Shown piece by piece: positions 34,701-64,000 of a DNA stretch of 64,000 bases. The notes below the pieces were generated by a model. The model had not been told where the DNA came from. It searched no databases and was given only the letters and a program-made list of their open reading frames with translations. This DNA is from Lentzea sp. NBRC 105346. Lineage in GTDB: Bacteria > Actinomycetota > Actinomycetes > Mycobacteriales > Pseudonocardiaceae. Location: positions 1,014,850 through 1,078,849 of the forward strand of contig NZ_BSTQ01000001.1 in the NCBI RefSeq assembly GCF_030269605.1, in the 5' to 3' direction. The translations under genes and the position numbers were made by a program. Positions within the stretch are counted from its first letter, which is position 1. Every line of letters begins with the position of its first letter.

Positions 34701-36252
34701 CGCCGGGCCGGAACAGGTGGTCGCGGTGCGGCTGCCGCGGTCGATCGACCTGGTCGTGACGTTGCTCGCGGTGCTCAAGGCCGGTGCGGCGTACCTGCCG
34801 ATCGACCCGGACCTGCCGGCCGAGCGGATCGAGTTCATGCTGTCGGACGCGGCCCCGGTGCTGGTCGTGGACACGCCTCACGACGCCTCCGCTTTCCCGG
34901 CCACGGAACCGGACGTCGACCTGGATCCGTCGAGCCCGGCCTACGTGATCTACACGTCCGGTTCGACCGGCCGCCCCAAGGGCGTGGTCGTGCCGCACTC
35001 GGGCATCGTGAACCGGCTGCTGTGGACACAGCATACGTATGGGCTTGGAAACACCGACCGCGTGCTGCAGAAGACGCCGGCGAGCTTCGACGTCTCGGTG
35101 TGGGAGTTCTTCTGGCCGTTGGCCGTCGGCGCGACCCTGGTGGTGGCCAAGCCCGAGGGGCACCGTGACGCCGCCTACCTCGCCGACCTGATCCAGCACG
35201 AGCAGATCACGACCGTCCACTTCGTACCGTCGATGCTGCGCGCGTTCCTCCGCGAGCCCTCCGCTGCGGGCTGCACGGGCCTGCGCCGGGTGCTGTGCAG
35301 CGGCGAGGCACTGCCGCCGGACCTGGTCCGGGCGTGGTACCTCGTCCTTCCGTCGGTGCCGCTGCACAACCTCTACGGCCCCACCGAGGCATCGGTCGAC
35401 GTCACGTCGTGGGCGTGCACCACTGACGACGTGGTCGTGCCGATCGGACGGCCGGTCTGGAACACCGGGCTGCGGGTGCTCGACGCGGACCTGCGGCCGG
35501 TGCCACCCGGTGTGCCCGGCGAGCTCTACCTGACCGGTGTGCAGCTGGCGCGCGGCTACCTGAACCGGCCCGGTCTGACCGCCTCGCGGTTCATCGCCGA
35601 TCCCTTCGGGGACGGGCGGATGTACCGGACGGGCGACCTGGCACGATGGCGCGCCGATGGCTCGGTCGAGTACCTCGGGCGCACCGACCACCAGGTGAAG
35701 ATCCGCGGTCTGCGGATCGAGCTCGGCGAGATCGAGGCCGCCCTGACGCGCGTCGCCTCCGGTGCCGCGGTGGTCGCGCGGGATGATCGGCTCTACGCCT
35801 TCGTGACTCCAGCTGACTGTGACGTCTCCGCGGCTCGTTCGGCCGTCGCGGCGGCGTTGCCCGAGTACATGGTGCCGTCGCTGATCGTGCCCATCGAATC
35901 GCTTCCGTTGAGCCCCAACGGAAAGCTCGACCGGCGTGCTCTGCCGATCCCGTCCTTCGAACCGGCCGCCGTCTACGTGGCGCCGCGCACGCCGACCGAG
36001 GAGGCGCTGGCCGCCATCTGGTCGGAGGCGCTGGACGTCGAGCTGGTCGGCGCGGAGGACGACTTCTTCGGGCTGGGCGGTGACTCGATCCGCAGCCTGC
36101 ACGTGACCTCGTTGGTACGCACGACTTTCGGGGTCGAGCTGACCCCGCGGGACGTGTTGTCCACCCGGACGGTCGCCGCGCTCGCCGACCACGTCGAGGA
36201 ACTGATCCTGCGGGAGCTGGAACAGGTCGCAGCCATGGACCAGGCCCCGTAA
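28705..36252 (+). CDS. NRPS-1: A1-T1 / C2-dA2-T2-E2 / C3-A3-T3
   Basis: 2515 residues from ATG 28705. Domain map: A1 (1-490; A3 motif near 131), T1 ([10 protein letters not shown], ~504), C2 (~553-950; HHIVTDG ~664), remnant A2 (~960-1050), T2 (LGGDSILGI, ~1080), E2 (~1135-1510; [17 protein letters not shown]), C3 (~1525-1930; HHVLLDGWS), A3 (~1960-2415) and T3 (LGGDSIRSL, ~2456), then a short helical tail. A1 begins at the N-terminus without a condensation domain, so it is the loading module. By alignment to the GrsA pocket, A1 reads D-A-L-L-I-G-A-V-V (bulky or aromatic side chain, uncertain) and A3 reads D-V-W-H-L-S-L-V-D, the serine code. Module 2 has lost the adenylation core. No thioesterase is present; NRPS-2 follows after 77 bases. 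Confidence 0.95.
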   Translation: MMLHELFRAQVDRTPNATAIVSADETLTYAELNARANRLAHWLVARGAGPERVIALRLPRSVEILVAQLAVLKAGAAYLPIDPAYPAERIEFMLTDAAPLLVLDGPVDASGCPDTDPVTDVTPDNSAYVIYTSGSTGRPKGVVVQHTGLANFSAAEIEHFQVRPGDRVLEFSSPSFDASVLELCMAWPAGAAMVVPPEGPLLGDQLAEVLRDNRITHALIPPVAMATVPDVPLPDFRTLIVGGDACTAELVAQWAPGRRMINAYGPTESTVVSTWSEPLVPGGTPPIGKAIRGIVTHILDDDLRPVPDGTAGELYVAGVGLARGYLDRPGLTAQRFLANPFAPGRMYRTGDVVRRGADGVIEFVGRADHQVKIRGFRIELGEIETVLRTHPAVREAVVIAREEQGLKRLVAYFVGDATAAELRELVAGRLPDYMVPAAFVALEAFPLSPNGKLDRKALPAPVVGTETPGYVAPRTAAERTVAAAWSEVLGIATIGADDDFFRLGGDSVLAVKALSTLGLPLRAIFDHRTVAELAAVLPERPADAIPRVHTGQPVPLSPTQKRFQQAEGIDNNTAVGVRLTGPLDVDRLQTALTALAGRHDALRTTVHDDMQVIAPTADLRLRVVGEAELTDVLATPFDLRTGPLTRVLLVRLAPDEHVLVLNQHHIVTDGWSVSLLLEELAALYAGEELPESGLQYPDFALWQQDQPEPSLEYWRHRLHGLEALDLRTDRVRPPLRTTSGAVHRTLFPRELVDRLTTVGRAHDATLFMTLTAAMKVIMARYSGQRDIAIGTVNSGRDRAELHRVAGFFVNTLVLRSWLDPEAPFTEFLDRVRDTVLEAFAHDDVPFDRLVEAGNIDRDPSRTPLIQAAIALQQPLLRRDDFGDLTAAEFDLPRPAARFDLVADFWPRAEGLTLALEYNTDLFEASTVERMAADLLELCEAIVADPDRDLTAFAGTASTAARVRGFRVDTDVVEAALAGHVRDAHVVVHGDRLVGYVVPGELHTAALRGLLSQVLPDYLIPTTWVELDAIDRTDLPEPPEERPAEVRYVAPRTPVEAVLATIFAEVLGAGRVGVRDNFFALGGDSILGIQVVTRTRRAGLRLTSRDIFQHQTIAALAPHVETSATGQADQGQVSGEVPLTPIQRWFFEHHPQPDRFHQSIIVDFDEDVDPQRLRNAVSSLVDHHDALRMRYTRDGLVWRQHNELTGHSQLEYSLVGPRSVRLSAHHLVVDGISWRILAEDLLTAYSGRPLPAKTTSFRDWALRLKESAESGGFDDERGYWERITGDTPRTGTTASQRSVTVRLSKADTDALVRDVPPVYRTQINDVLLAALGCVLSGWTGDRRVTVALEGHGREELFAGVDLSRTVGWFTTMFPVVLDLPEAGWGATLKSVKEQLRAVPRKGIGYGALRYLTQPGLPEVMPSVAFNYLGRFDGGHRDLDLDAGPASPRPHVIDVVGRIERDELELTWFYSTELHTEPEITRLADEMATALRDVVRHCASPTAGGRTPSDFPLAALTQAQVDALGVVEDVYPLTPMQAGMVFHSLDGTYLQQTSFVVDGSADRLARSWQEVVDRTPILRSGVVWEGVPTPVQVVHSGVRLPVRKLDWTGVSEEERRARLESLLAEDRAEGLDLSSVPLMRITLATLSEREVQVLWTFHHVLLDGWSVFHVLSDVLEGPTDRPPFRDYVEWLQRQDDGEAESHWRGVLGDFRDPTPLPYDRPPSGQHSSSSSQHVRITLDAAASEALYTFARRNRVTSGTVVQGAWALLLSRYSGSSDVCFGSTVSGRPVELPGVDAITGIFINTLPVRVPVSPDSEVGPWLRGLQAAQAESRRFEHLPLTRLHGWSGVDGGTNLFDSVVVFENYPVDGLALRSLEAVETTNFPLSATVYPHAELAVLLGYDPALFDESTATRLAAHLRELLLGLSSARLVGDVPMLSAAETEQVLVGWNDTAHPVPDRTLVDLLRPSDLSAEALRFEGESLTYQRLHERANRLAHKLISLGAGPEQVVAVRLPRSIDLVVTLLAVLKAGAAYLPIDPDLPAERIEFMLSDAAPVLVVDTPHDASAFPATEPDVDLDPSSPAYVIYTSGSTGRPKGVVVPHSGIVNRLLWTQHTYGLGNTDRVLQKTPASFDVSVWEFFWPLAVGATLVVAKPEGHRDAAYLADLIQHEQITTVHFVPSMLRAFLREPSAAGCTGLRRVLCSGEALPPDLVRAWYLVLPSVPLHNLYGPTEASVDVTSWACTTDDVVVPIGRPVWNTGLRVLDADLRPVPPGVPGELYLTGVQLARGYLNRPGLTASRFIADPFGDGRMYRTGDLARWRADGSVEYLGRTDHQVKIRGLRIELGEIEAALTRVASGAAVVARDDRLYAFVTPADCDVSAARSAVAAALPEYMVPSLIVPIESLPLSPNGKLDRRALPIPSFEPAAVYVAPRTPTEEALAAIWSEALDVELVGAEDDFFGLGGDSIRSLHVTSLVRTTFGVELTPRDVLSTRTVAALADHVEELILRELEQVAAMDQAP
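31570..31860 (+). other. Remnant adenylation C-terminal subdomain in NRPS-1 module 2
   Basis: The end of C2 passes directly into [19 protein letters not shown], equivalent to the A8 hinge, then [13 protein letters not shown], and on to carrier domain T2. About 400 residues of adenylation core (A1-A7) are absent without a frameshift. The A10 Lys motif (NGKxDRxALP in the other modules) is also gone, reading [11 protein letters not shown]. Module 2 cannot activate its own amino acid, yet its C, T and E domains keep their catalytic motifs. Confidence 0.9.
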
Positions 36253-36329
36253 CGGGCCGCTCCCCGCCCCTTCCCCATCCACTCCCGCGCATCGTCGCCG
36301 CCCCCGACGAAGTCTGGTGAAGCACAAAC

Positions 36330-54601
<18,272 letters not shown>

Positions 54602-54605
<4 letters not shown>

Positions 54606-55810
54606 CAGTCCCCTTGTCCCGCAACCGCAACTACACCCTGCTCTGGGCCAGCCAGGCGCTGTCCGAGGTCGGGTTCAACGCCTCACTGATCGCCTTTCCT
54701 TTGGTGGTCCTGGCGGTCACCGGCTCCGCCGCCGCTTCCGGCCTGGTGCTTGCCGCCGACGCGGTGGCGCAGCTCGTGGTCGGTCTGCCCGGCGGCGCGT
54801 TGGTCGACCGGTGGGATCGCCGAAAGGTGATGCTGTGCTGCGAGGCGGTGCAGGGGCTGTCGCTGGCGAGCCTGGCCTTCGCGCTGTGGCAGGACACGGC
54901 TTCCGTGGCGCACATGGTGTTGGTTTCCGCGGTCATGGGCACCTGCCGTGCCCTGTTCGAACCTGCCGAGGACGCGTGTCTGCCGAACGTGGTGCCCGAG
55001 TCGCAGCTGTCCACTGCGGTCGCGATGAACGCGGCCCGCTCGTCGGTCGGGCAGATGGCGGGCACCGCGCTCGGTGGCTTCCTGGTGGCGCTCGGCCGCT
55101 GGGTCCCGTTCTTCGTCGATGCTGTTGCCCGCCTGATCGCGGTGATCGCGTTGTCGTTCCTTCGCGTGCCGCCGCGCCCACCTCGGGTCGAGGAGCGGCA
55201 CTTCGGCCGCGAGATCCTCGAAGGGTTGCGGTGGGTGTGGCACCAGCGGGAGATGCGGGTTACCGCCTGGTGCGCGGTCACGCTGAACCTGTTCTTCAGC
55301 GCCTACTACCTGGTGATCATCGTGCTGACCGAGCAGCGTGGTGTGCCCACCGGTGAGATCGGTGTGATGGCCGCGATGCTCGGCGTGGGCGGGATCATCG
55401 GGTCGCTCCTCGCGCCCAAGCTTGGCGAGTGGCTGACGCCGTACTGGTCGATCGCCGGGGTGTTCTGGGCTTTGACTGCGATCACCCCGCTGGCGGTGTT
55501 CGTCCACAGCGGATACGTGATGGGGTTGTTGTTCGCGTTGATGGCGCTTCTTGCGCCTACTGCCAACACGGTTATCAGTACTCACCAGCTGCTGCACACC
55601 CCGGACTCGTTGCGTGGCCGGCTCAGTGGGGTGATGAGCGTTGTGGTTGGCGCTGCCGCTGCTGCCGGTCCGGCGCTCGGTGGTGTGTTGGTGGAGTTGG
55701 TTCCTGGTTCTGGCGCGGTGCTGCTGTGCGCGGGCGGTATCGCGGTCATCACGGTGCTCGTCACCGTGAATCCTGTGCTCCGCGCTTATCCACGGAAGGT
55801 CATGGCATGA
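54602..55810 (+). CDS. MFS exporter of the NRPS operon
   Basis: 402 residues, twelve hydrophobic segments. [19 protein letters not shown] at the N-terminus and [14 protein letters not shown] in the loop between helices 2 and 3 identify a DHA3-type (MefE/enterobactin-exporter-like) drug-efflux member. The GTG start overlaps the NRPS-2 stop as GTGA, and its own stop overlaps the MbtH start as ATGA, so it is fully embedded in the operon. Export of the finished peptide is the most likely role; self-protection is the alternative. Codons toward the 3' end (from ~55480) become richer in T. Confidence 0.9.
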
Positions 55811-56001
55811 GGGACGACATCGAGTACCAGGTGCTGATCAACGAGGAGGAGCAGTACTCGTTGTGGCCCGCTTCGCACGAGGTGCCCGCCGGGTGGCGGG
55901 CGGTTGGGTTTACTGGGTCGCAGGAGGAGTGCTCGGCTCACGTTGACTCGGTGTGGACGGACATGCGGCCGCTCAGCCTGCGCCAGCGGATGGGCGCCTA
56001 A
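55807..56001 (+). CDS. MbtH-family NRPS chaperone
   Basis: 64 residues. It matches the MbtH signature: [21 protein letters not shown], then S-x-E-E-C and [11 protein letters not shown]. MbtH proteins bind adenylation domains and are needed for folding or activity of many of them. It is the last gene of the operon and its ATG overlaps the exporter stop by four bases. Its presence supports the view that NRPS-1 and NRPS-2 are functional. Confidence 0.95.
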   Translation: MRDDIEYQVLINEEEQYSLWPASHEVPAGWRAVGFTGSQEECSAHVDSVWTDMRPLSLRQRMGA

Positions 56002-56020
56002 GGGGCGACACGCGGGGGCT

Positions 56021-56050
56021 GAACGGGCAACACGCGCGAGTCGGCCGTTC
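56021..56050. terminator. Possible bidirectional stem-loop between mbtH and hsaB
   Basis: GAACGG and CCGTTC are inverted copies 18 bases apart in the 52-base gap between two convergent operons. The stem is short, so this is a weak candidate. Confidence 0.25.
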
Positions 56051-56053
56051 GGA

Positions 56054-58302
<2,249 letters not shown>

Positions 58303-59469
58303 TCAGAACAGGCCGTCGCGGACCGGGATGCCGAGTTCGCCCTTGCCGTACATGACGAGCGCGCGTTCCGGGTCGTTGGCCGCGTGCACTCGAGCGGCGT
58401 GGGCGTCGCGCCAGAACCTGGGTAGCGCCTTGCCGTTGTCGATGGCCTTGCCGCCCGCGCTCTCGAAGAGGCGGTCGATGGCCGCGATCGCCCTGGCGCT
58501 GCCGAGGACCTGGTCGCGCCGGGCCCGCAGGCGCAGCTCGATCGGGATCTTCTCCGAACGCGCGGCCAGATCCATCTCCTCGTTGATGTCGCGTTCGAGC
58601 TGCAACCAGGCGGAGTCGATGTCGTTGGCCGCATTGGCGATCCGCACCTGTGCGAACGGGTCTTCGGACGACTTCTCGCCCAGGTACGCCGACCGGATGC
58701 GTTCGCGAGTGGCGCCGACGTGCGTCTCGTACGCGCCGACGGCCATGCCGATCATCGGTGCGGTGATGGCGTACGGATGGATTGTGCCGTAAGGCATCCG
58801 GAACAGCGGGCCGGGGTTGACGTCCTGGCCGGGGCAGACACACCTCGCCGTATTAGCCATGCTCAGCGTGCGGTGCTCGGGCACGAACACGTCCTCGACG
58901 AGGATGTCGTTGCTGCCGGTGCCGCGCAGGCCAACCGTGTCCCACACGTCGATGATCGTGTAGTCGGCGATCGGCAGCAGGAACGTGCGGAAGTCGACCG
59001 GCTTGCCCTCGTCGTTCATCACCAGGCCGCCCAGCAGCACCCACGTCGCGTGGTCGCAGCCGGACGAGAAGCTCCATCGGCCGCTGAACCGGAACCCGCC
59101 GTCGACGGGACGGGCGCGGCCCACGGGAGCGTAGGAGGACGAGATGCGGGTGTCCTGATCGTCCGCCCACACCTCGTCCTGCGCTTGGGCGGCGAAGAGC
59201 CCGACGTGCCATGGATGCACGCCGAGCACCGAAGCCACCCAACCGGTCGAGCCGCACGCGCTCGCGATCAGCTTCACGGCAGTGTAGAACGCGAGCGGGT
59301 GCGCCTCGAACCCTCCGTGCCGCAGGGGTTGCAGCAACCGGAAGAACCCTGTCTCCTGTAACGCTTTGATCGACTCCACGGGCACGCGCCGGAGATCCTC
59401 CGCCTCCTGGGCCCGGTCGCGCAGCGCGGGCAGCAGCTCGCGCACCTTGTCGAGGACCTGCTCGGTCAT
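58303..59469 (-). CDS. hsaA: HsaA, oxygenase component of 3-HSA hydroxylase
   Basis: 388 residues from ATG 59469 (the frame is open for 66 more codons upstream, inside hsaF). It has the acyl-CoA-dehydrogenase fold of two-component flavin monooxygenases: [56 protein letters not shown] and [22 protein letters not shown]. It hydroxylates 3-HSA at C4 using reduced flavin from HsaB. Start and hsaF stop overlap as ATGA. Confidence 0.92.
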   Translation of the reverse strand: MTEQVLDKVRELLPALRDRAQEAEDLRRVPVESIKALQETGFFRLLQPLRHGGFEAHPLAFYTAVKLIASACGSTGWVASVLGVHPWHVGLFAAQAQDEVWADDQDTRISSSYAPVGRARPVDGGFRFSGRWSFSSGCDHATWVLLGGLVMNDEGKPVDFRTFLLPIADYTIIDVWDTVGLRGTGSNDILVEDVFVPEHRTLSMANTARCVCPGQDVNPGPLFRMPYGTIHPYAITAPMIGMAVGAYETHVGATRERIRSAYLGEKSSEDPFAQVRIANAANDIDSAWLQLERDINEEMDLAARSEKIPIELRLRARRDQVLGSARAIAAIDRLFESAGGKAIDNGKALPRFWRDAHAARVHAANDPERALVMYGKGELGIPVRDGLF

Positions 59470-60470
59470 GCCTGCTCCCTGCTCAGCTCCAGTGCGATGT
59501 CGATCAGCTGATCCTCTTGCCCGCCAACGAGTTTGCGTTCCCCGGCACGAACCAGAATCTGCGCACCGGACACGCCGTACCGCGCGGCCTGCGTATACGC
59601 GTGTTTGAGGAAGCTCGAGTAGACGCCGGCGTAGCCCATCATCAGCGCCATCCGGTCCAGCAGGCACTCCTCAGGCATCACCGGCCGGACGACGTCCTCG
59701 GCCGCGTCCACGATCTTGAAGAAGTCCACCCCGGTGGAGAAACCGAGCTTGTCACACACGCCGACGAACGCCTCCAGCGGCGTGTTCCCGGCACCGGCCC
59801 CGAACCCGCGCACGCTGCCGTCGATCTGCTGCGCCCCAGCACGTACCGCCGCCACCGAGTTGGCCACCGACAGCCCGAGGTTCTCGTGCCCGTGGAACCC
59901 GACCTGCGCGTCATCGCCCAACTCCCCGACGAGAGCAGACACACGGTCCGAAACCTGTTCCAGGACAAGGGCTCCGGCCGAGTCCACCACGTACACGCAC
60001 TGGCACCCGGCGTCGGCCATGATCCGCGCCTGCTTCGCCAACGCCTCCGGTGGCCTCGAGTGGGACATCATCAGGAACCCGACGGTCTCCAGCCCGCGCT
60101 CACGGGCGAGCCCGAAGTGCTGCACCGAGATGTCCGCTTCCGTGCAGTGGGTGGCGATGCGGCAGATCGAAGCGCCGTTGTCCTGCGCGACCAGGATGTC
60201 GTCCTTCACGCCGACACCGGGGAGCATGAGCACGGCGATCTTGGCAGAACGAGCCGTGTCCGCCGCGGTCTTGATCAGCTCCTGCTCCGGGGTGTGACTG
60301 AAGCCGTAGGTGAACGACGAGCCGCCAAGCCCGTCGCCGTGCGCGACCTCGATGACCGGCACACCGGCCTCGTCGAGCGCGCCGACGATCGAGCGGACGT
60401 CGTCGACGGTGAACTGGTGCCGCTTGTGGTGCGAGCCGTCACGCAGTGACGTGTCGGTCAACCGCAGCAT
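59466..60470 (-). CDS. hsaF: HsaF, 4-hydroxy-2-oxovalerate aldolase type
   Basis: 334 residues. DmpG/HMG-lyase-like aldolase: [19 protein letters not shown], metal-binding [15 protein letters not shown], and [20 protein letters not shown]. It splits the 4-hydroxy-2-oxo acid from steroid ring A to pyruvate and an aldehyde that is channelled to HsaG. The start ATG 60470 has GGGGGAGGAG upstream and lies 32 bases inside the end of hsaG, so the two subunits of the aldolase-dehydrogenase complex are translationally coupled. Confidence 0.93.
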   Translation of the reverse strand: MLRLTDTSLRDGSHHKRHQFTVDDVRSIVGALDEAGVPVIEVAHGDGLGGSSFTYGFSHTPEQELIKTAADTARSAKIAVLMLPGVGVKDDILVAQDNGASICRIATHCTEADISVQHFGLARERGLETVGFLMMSHSRPPEALAKQARIMADAGCQCVYVVDSAGALVLEQVSDRVSALVGELGDDAQVGFHGHENLGLSVANSVAAVRAGAQQIDGSVRGFGAGAGNTPLEAFVGVCDKLGFSTGVDFFKIVDAAEDVVRPVMPEECLLDRMALMMGYAGVYSSFLKHAYTQAARYGVSGAQILVRAGERKLVGGQEDQLIDIALELSREQA

Positions 60471-61323
60471 GCGCGATCTCCTCCCCCACCTTGGTCGCGG
60501 CGGCCGTCATGATGTCGAGGTTCCCGGCGTACGCGGGCAGGAAGTCGCCGGCGCCCTCGATCTCCACGAAGATCGACACGCGGCCGGGATCGAACTGCGG
60601 TTCGCTGAGCAGCCGGTAGCCGGGTACGTACGACGCGATGTCCGCGGCCATCCGGTCGATCGAGTCGGCGATCACGTCGACCGGCGCGCCCTCGGGGATC
60701 GCGCAGAAGATCGTGTCCCGCATGATCATGGGTGGGTCGGCCGGGTTCAGCACGATGATCGCCTTGCCACGCTGGGCGCCGCCGATCGCCTCTATCCCCC
60801 GGCTCGTCGTGCGGGTGAACTCGTCGATGTTGGCGCGCGTCCCCGGTCCCGCGCTGACCGACGCGACACTGGCGACGATCTCCGCGTACTCCACCGGAAC
60901 GACCCGGGAAACCGCGTACACCATGGGAATCGTGGCCTGGCCACCGCACGTGATCAGGTTGAGGTTGGGCGCCTCGCGGTGTTCGCCGAGGTTGACCGGC
61001 GGCACGACGTACGGCCCGACCGCCGCGGGCGTCAGGTCGACCGCGCGGATGCCGGCCTCGGCGTAGCGCGGCGCGTTGGCCGCGTGCACAGCGGCCGAGG
61101 TGGCCTCGAAGACGATGTCCGGCAGCTCGTCCTGGCGCAGCAACCAGTCGACGCCCTCGACGGTCGTCTCCAGCCCCGCCTCGCGGGCCCGCCGAAGCCC
61201 CTCGCTCGACGAGTCGATGCCGACCATCCACCGCGGTTCGATCACCGGCGAACGCACGAGCTTGTACATCAGGTCGGTACCGATGTTGCCGGACCCGACG
61301 ATGGCCGCCTTCAACCCGTTCAC
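60439..61323 (-). CDS. hsaG: HsaG, acylating aldehyde dehydrogenase
   Basis: 294 residues from GTG 61323, beginning [21 protein letters not shown], the NAD-binding fold. The catalytic Cys lies in [12 protein letters not shown], and [24 protein letters not shown] is typical of DmpF-type enzymes. It oxidises the aldehyde (propanal in the cholesterol pathway) to the acyl-CoA. The frame is open upstream but that part belongs to hsaE. The stop of hsaE lies one base before this start. Confidence 0.93.
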   Translation of the reverse strand: MNGLKAAIVGSGNIGTDLMYKLVRSPVIEPRWMVGIDSSSEGLRRAREAGLETTVEGVDWLLRQDELPDIVFEATSAAVHAANAPRYAEAGIRAVDLTPAAVGPYVVPPVNLGEHREAPNLNLITCGGQATIPMVYAVSRVVPVEYAEIVASVASVSAGPGTRANIDEFTRTTSRGIEAIGGAQRGKAIIVLNPADPPMIMRDTIFCAIPEGAPVDVIADSIDRMAADIASYVPGYRLLSEPQFDPGRVSIFVEIEGAGDFLPAYAGNLDIMTAAATKVGEEIAHAAVDRHVTA

Positions 61324-61324
61324 C

Positions 61325-62095
61325 TCACTCGAATCGCAGGGACACCGTGCCGAGCCCGGAGAACTCGGCGTCGAACGAATCACCCGCGCGCGCGTCGATC
61401 GCCCGCGTGCACGAGCCCGGAAGCACCACGTCACCCGCCTTCAACCGCACGCCGAAGCTCGCGACCTTGCCCGCCAGCCACGCCACCGCGATCACCGGAT
61501 CGCCCAGCACCGCGTCACTGCGCCCTTCGGCCACGGTCGAGCCGTTGCGCCGCAACACGACGTCGATCGCACGAAGGTCCACTTCAGACGGAGGAACTCC
61601 GTTGTCACCCAGGATGAACCCGGCGGACGACGCGTTGTCGGCGATCGTGTCCGGCAGGCTGATCCGCCAGTCGATGATCCGGCTGTCGATCAGCTCGATA
61701 CTCGGTGCGACATAGGACGTCGCCGCCAGCACGTCGTCGACCGTGCACCCCTCGCCGGGCAGGTCGGCGCCGAGCACGAACGCCACCTCGACCTCGACCC
61801 GCGGATACAGGTAGTCGGACGCACGGGCGACCCCGGTCAGCTCCATCTCGTCCAGCAGGTGGCCGTAGTCGGGCTCGTCGACCCCCATCATCTGCTGCAT
61901 CGCCAGCGACGACAGCCCGACCTTGTGCCCCAGCACCTTCCGGTCGCGCCGCCGGATGTTGATCAGCTGGATCTCGTAGGCGTCCACCACGTCGATGTCC
62001 GGGAAGAGCTCGACAAGCGGTTTGATCGGCGCGCGGTCCCGTTCCGCCGCGCGCAGCAGGTCCGCCGCCTCCGCCCGCTGCTCCGGGGTCAACAT
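61325..62095 (-). CDS. hsaE: HsaE, 2-hydroxypentadienoate-type hydratase
   Basis: 256 residues from ATG 62095, beginning [20 protein letters not shown]. The hydratase family text is clear: [35 protein letters not shown] and [14 protein letters not shown]. It adds water to 2-hydroxyhexa-2,4-dienoate from HsaD. The start overlaps the end of the upstream FAD gene by seven bases. The long in-frame extension upstream of 62095 is a shadow of that gene. Confidence 0.92.
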   Translation of the reverse strand: MLTPEQRAEAADLLRAAERDRAPIKPLVELFPDIDVVDAYEIQLINIRRRDRKVLGHKVGLSSLAMQQMMGVDEPDYGHLLDEMELTGVARASDYLYPRVEVEVAFVLGADLPGEGCTVDDVLAATSYVAPSIELIDSRIIDWRISLPDTIADNASSAGFILGDNGVPPSEVDLRAIDVVLRRNGSTVAEGRSDAVLGDPVIAVAWLAGKVASFGVRLKAGDVVLPGSCTRAIDARAGDSFDAEFSGLGTVSLRFE

Positions 62096-63579
62096 CCGCT
62101 CTCCTTCGCCACGTGCTGGCCCGCCCGTCGACCTGAGAAGACGCAGTCCGCCAACGACAATCCGCTCACGTAGGACTCCGAACACACGCCGACCGCCGAC
62201 CGGCCGGCCGCATAAAGCCCCGGCACGCCGACGACCTGGCCGGTGTCCTCGTCCACCACCAGCCCGCCGAGCGTGAGAATCGGGGTCGGCCCTGCTTTCC
62301 TGCTGCGGAACGACACGTCGATCAGCGAATATGGCGGTTTTCCGAACGACCCGGCGGTGTCCCGCAGCCCTGCGGCGTCGACGCCCGCGCGCGCGGCGAC
62401 CTCGTCCAGCGTCGCGCCGCGCACCCGCCCGCGTCCCAGCCGGTTCAGCGCCGTCAGCCGCTGGAACCACAGCGTCTCCACCGGAATCTGCGCTCGCGCC
62501 TCGCGCACGATGTCGTCGTCCACCAGCAGCCACGCCCTGCCGCCGTGGTCCCGCACGATCGCGTCGCCGATCGCCGCCCCGTACAGCCGGGCGTCGCAGA
62601 CACCACGTCCGTTCGCGCCGACCAGGATGCCCTTCTGCAACGCGCTGGGCGGCGTGATGAACCGCCAGGCCGAGACGTTGTCCATCCGCGCTACCCGGCC
62701 GCCGACGGACGCGCCGAGCTCGATCCCGCGACCGTCGTCGCCAGGCGTCCCGAGCGGGAGGCCACCGCGATATCCGGGCGCGTACAAGCGCATCATCTCG
62801 CGGTTGTTGACGAACCCGCCCGCGCTGATCACGACCCCGCGCCGCGCCCGCACCTCGAGCGGGCGCCCGAACCGGCGTTCCAGCGCGGCGGCCATCGCGT
62901 GTAGCTTCCGTCCGATCTTCGGCACATAAAGCCCCGGCTTGGCGGCATAGCGGGACAACACTCGGTGCACGGCCCGCGGCCACCCGCGCAGCACGCGACA
63001 CCGCACCCCGGCCACCCGGTCATCAGACATGATCAGCTCGCGTGCGTCCGTCTGGGTCAGCACGCGGACACCGTGGCGGCGCGCGGACTCGGCCAGCCGA
63101 GCGAAGAACACCTTGCCGGACGTGCCCGTGCCCTTGGCCCGGTGGCCCCGCGCGGCCGGCGGCGCGACCTCGCTTCGCACGATCTCGCTGCCGGAGTGGT
63201 AGAGGTAGTACTTGTTGCTGGGGTAAGAGGTCTTGTACGGACAGAGGCTCGCCTCGAACGGCACGCCCTGGTCCTCCAGCCAGGCCAGCATCTTCGCGCT
63301 GTCGTCGCAGAACCGCCGCAACGTCTCCTTCGACACGGCGCTGCCGACCTCGGTGAGCAGGTACCGGAACATCGCGTCCGTCGAGTCGGTCACGCCCGCG
63401 GCCACCTGCTGCCGCGTCCCACCACCCGCGTAGACGACGCCGCCGGACATCGCGGTCGCACCGCCACCGGCGAACCGGTCCAGGACCACTACGGACACGC
63501 CCGCCGAGGCCGCCTCGATCGCGGCGCAGACGCCCGCGGCGCCGTATCCCACGATCACCACGTCCGCCTCGACGTCCAC
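62089..63579 (-). CDS. FAD-dependent 3-ketosteroid dehydrogenase-like protein
   Basis: 496 residues from GTG 63579, chosen because GGAGG lies five bases upstream (a TTG one codon earlier is also in frame). It is an FAD-binding-2 family protein: VVIVGYGAAGVCAAIEAASAG, GGGATAMSGGVVYAGGG, RARRGVVISAGGFVNN and GLYAAGRSAVGVCSESYVSGLSLADCVFSGRRAG. This is the fold of 3-ketosteroid delta1- and delta4-dehydrogenases; which bond it oxidises cannot be read from the sequence. As first gene of the hsa operon and divergent from kstD, it very likely acts on a steroid. KstR-type sites lie just upstream. Confidence 0.85.
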   Translation of the reverse strand: MDVEADVVIVGYGAAGVCAAIEAASAGVSVVVLDRFAGGGATAMSGGVVYAGGGTRQQVAAGVTDSTDAMFRYLLTEVGSAVSKETLRRFCDDSAKMLAWLEDQGVPFEASLCPYKTSYPSNKYYLYHSGSEIVRSEVAPPAARGHRAKGTGTSGKVFFARLAESARRHGVRVLTQTDARELIMSDDRVAGVRCRVLRGWPRAVHRVLSRYAAKPGLYVPKIGRKLHAMAAALERRFGRPLEVRARRGVVISAGGFVNNREMMRLYAPGYRGGLPLGTPGDDGRGIELGASVGGRVARMDNVSAWRFITPPSALQKGILVGANGRGVCDARLYGAAIGDAIVRDHGGRAWLLVDDDIVREARAQIPVETLWFQRLTALNRLGRGRVRGATLDEVAARAGVDAAGLRDTAGSFGKPPYSLIDVSFRSRKAGPTPILTLGGLVVDEDTGQVVGVPGLYAAGRSAVGVCSESYVSGLSLADCVFSGRRAGQHVAKESGC

Positions 63580-63588
63580 CAAAGCCTC

Positions 63589-63602
63589 CGGAACACGTTC
63601 TC
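63589..63602. promoter_or_regulatory. Partial KstR-type operator at the operon start
   Basis: GAACACGTTC contains the AAC-nn-GTT core of the KstR consensus TnnAACnnGTTnnA, with both outer bases deviating. It lies about ten bases upstream of the GTG of the FAD gene, over the region of its ribosome binding site. Confidence 0.5.
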
Positions 63603-63645
63603 GTTAGCCCGACATCCCCACCATAGCGCCAAACTGTTCCGGAAC

Positions 63646-63659
63646 TATAACCTGTTCTA
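63646..63659. promoter_or_regulatory. KstR operator between the hsa operon and kstD
   Basis: TATAACCTGTTCTA fits the KstR consensus TnnAACnnGTTnnA at every defined position. KstR is the TetR-type repressor of cholesterol catabolism in mycobacteria and rhodococci. The site is 22 bases upstream of the kstD start and in the shared divergent promoter region of 102 bases. Confidence 0.75.
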
Positions 63660-63681
63660 GTCTGGAACGCAGGGAGGTGCC

Positions 63682-64000
63682 GTGGGCAGCGAGTTCGACG
63701 TGGTGGTCGTGGGCAGCGGTGCTGCCGGCATGACCGCGGCACTGTGCGCGGCCCACCAGGGGCTGCGCACGGTCGTGATCGAGAAGGGCTCAGAGTTCGG
63801 CGGGTCGACCGCGCGGTCGGGCGGCGGGATCTGGATCCCGAACAACGCGGTCCTGCGCGCGGCCGGTGTCCCCGACTCACCCGAACAGGCCGCCACCTAT
63901 CTCGAACATCTCGCCGGCGACGTTCCCGCTGAACTGCGGGAAGCGTTCCTCCGGACGGGTCCGGCGATGCTGGAGTTCGTCCGTGCGCACACACCGCTGG
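63682..64000 (+). CDS. kstD: 3-ketosteroid delta1-dehydrogenase, N-terminal part (continues beyond window)
   Basis: 106 residues visible from GTG 63682, which has GGGAGG upstream. MGSEFDVVVVGSGAAGMTAALCAAHQG is the FAD-binding fold, and FGGSTARSGGGIWIPNN is the characteristic second motif of KstD enzymes. The family introduces the C1-C2 double bond in ring A, the step that leads to ring B opening. It is divergent from the hsa operon as kstD is from hsaE in Mycobacterium tuberculosis. The 3' part lies outside the window. Confidence 0.88.
   Translation, partial: MGSEFDVVVVGSGAAGMTAALCAAHQGLRTVVIEKGSEFGGSTARSGGGIWIPNNAVLRAAGVPDSPEQAATYLEHLAGDVPAELREAFLRTGPAMLEFVRAHTPL

Overview
The window is high-GC DNA whose gene content fits an actinomycete of the Pseudonocardiales type (Lentzea, Saccharothrix or Amycolatopsis relatives). 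Pointers are a ParH-like/MAB_1171c pair, a DUF222-HNH repeat gene, a 2-methylisoborneol gene pair and a complete steroid-ring degradation operon. Genus is inference. Nearly every gene is tightly packed, with ATGA/GTGA stop-start overlaps inside operons and short overlaps between convergent genes.

Left part (1-18.5 kb) is mixed. It holds a ParH-like metallopeptidase (cut by the window edge) with a MAB_1171c-type membrane protein and a membrane metallophosphoesterase. A cytoplasmic subtilisin-like protease follows, next to a TPR-CHAT protease. Then come small enzymes (YdeI-like, VOC), a UDP-sugar dehydrogenase homologue whose catalytic Cys is Ser, an alpha/beta-hydrolase fused to a LuxR helix-turn-helix, an AhpD-like protein coupled to an FAD oxidoreductase, the geranyl-PP methyltransferase/2-methylisoborneol synthase pair, a secreted SGNH hydrolase and a secreted alpha-L-fucosidase.

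Middle part (18.8-56.0 kb) is a nonribosomal peptide region. It opens with an orphan adenylation core that stops exactly at the edge of a DUF222-HNH element bounded by long inverted repeats, each carrying a 62-nt hairpin. A glycosyltransferase, an MFS exporter, a FabH-like ketosynthase and an alkyl-DHAP-synthase-like flavoprotein follow. The core operon is a PBP-type stand-alone thioesterase candidate, NRPS-1 (A-T, C-dA-T-E, C-A-T), NRPS-2 (C-A-T-E, C-A-T, C-A-T-E, C-A-T, C-A-T-E), an MFS transporter and MbtH. The line ends in an epimerase with no cis-thioesterase, and the first module has no condensation domain. This suggests an eight-module peptide released and probably macrocyclised in trans, read as X1-(D-?2)-Ser-(D-basic)-basic-(D-basic)-Thr-(D-X8). 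Module 2 has lost its adenylation core. A palindromic repeat sits in frame inside one epimerase.

Right part (56.0-64 kb) is a reverse-strand operon FAD steroid dehydrogenase-like, hsaE, hsaG, hsaF, hsaA, hsaD, hsaC, hsaB. It diverges from a kstD gene cut by the window end, and the shared promoter region holds one exact and one partial KstR-type operator.
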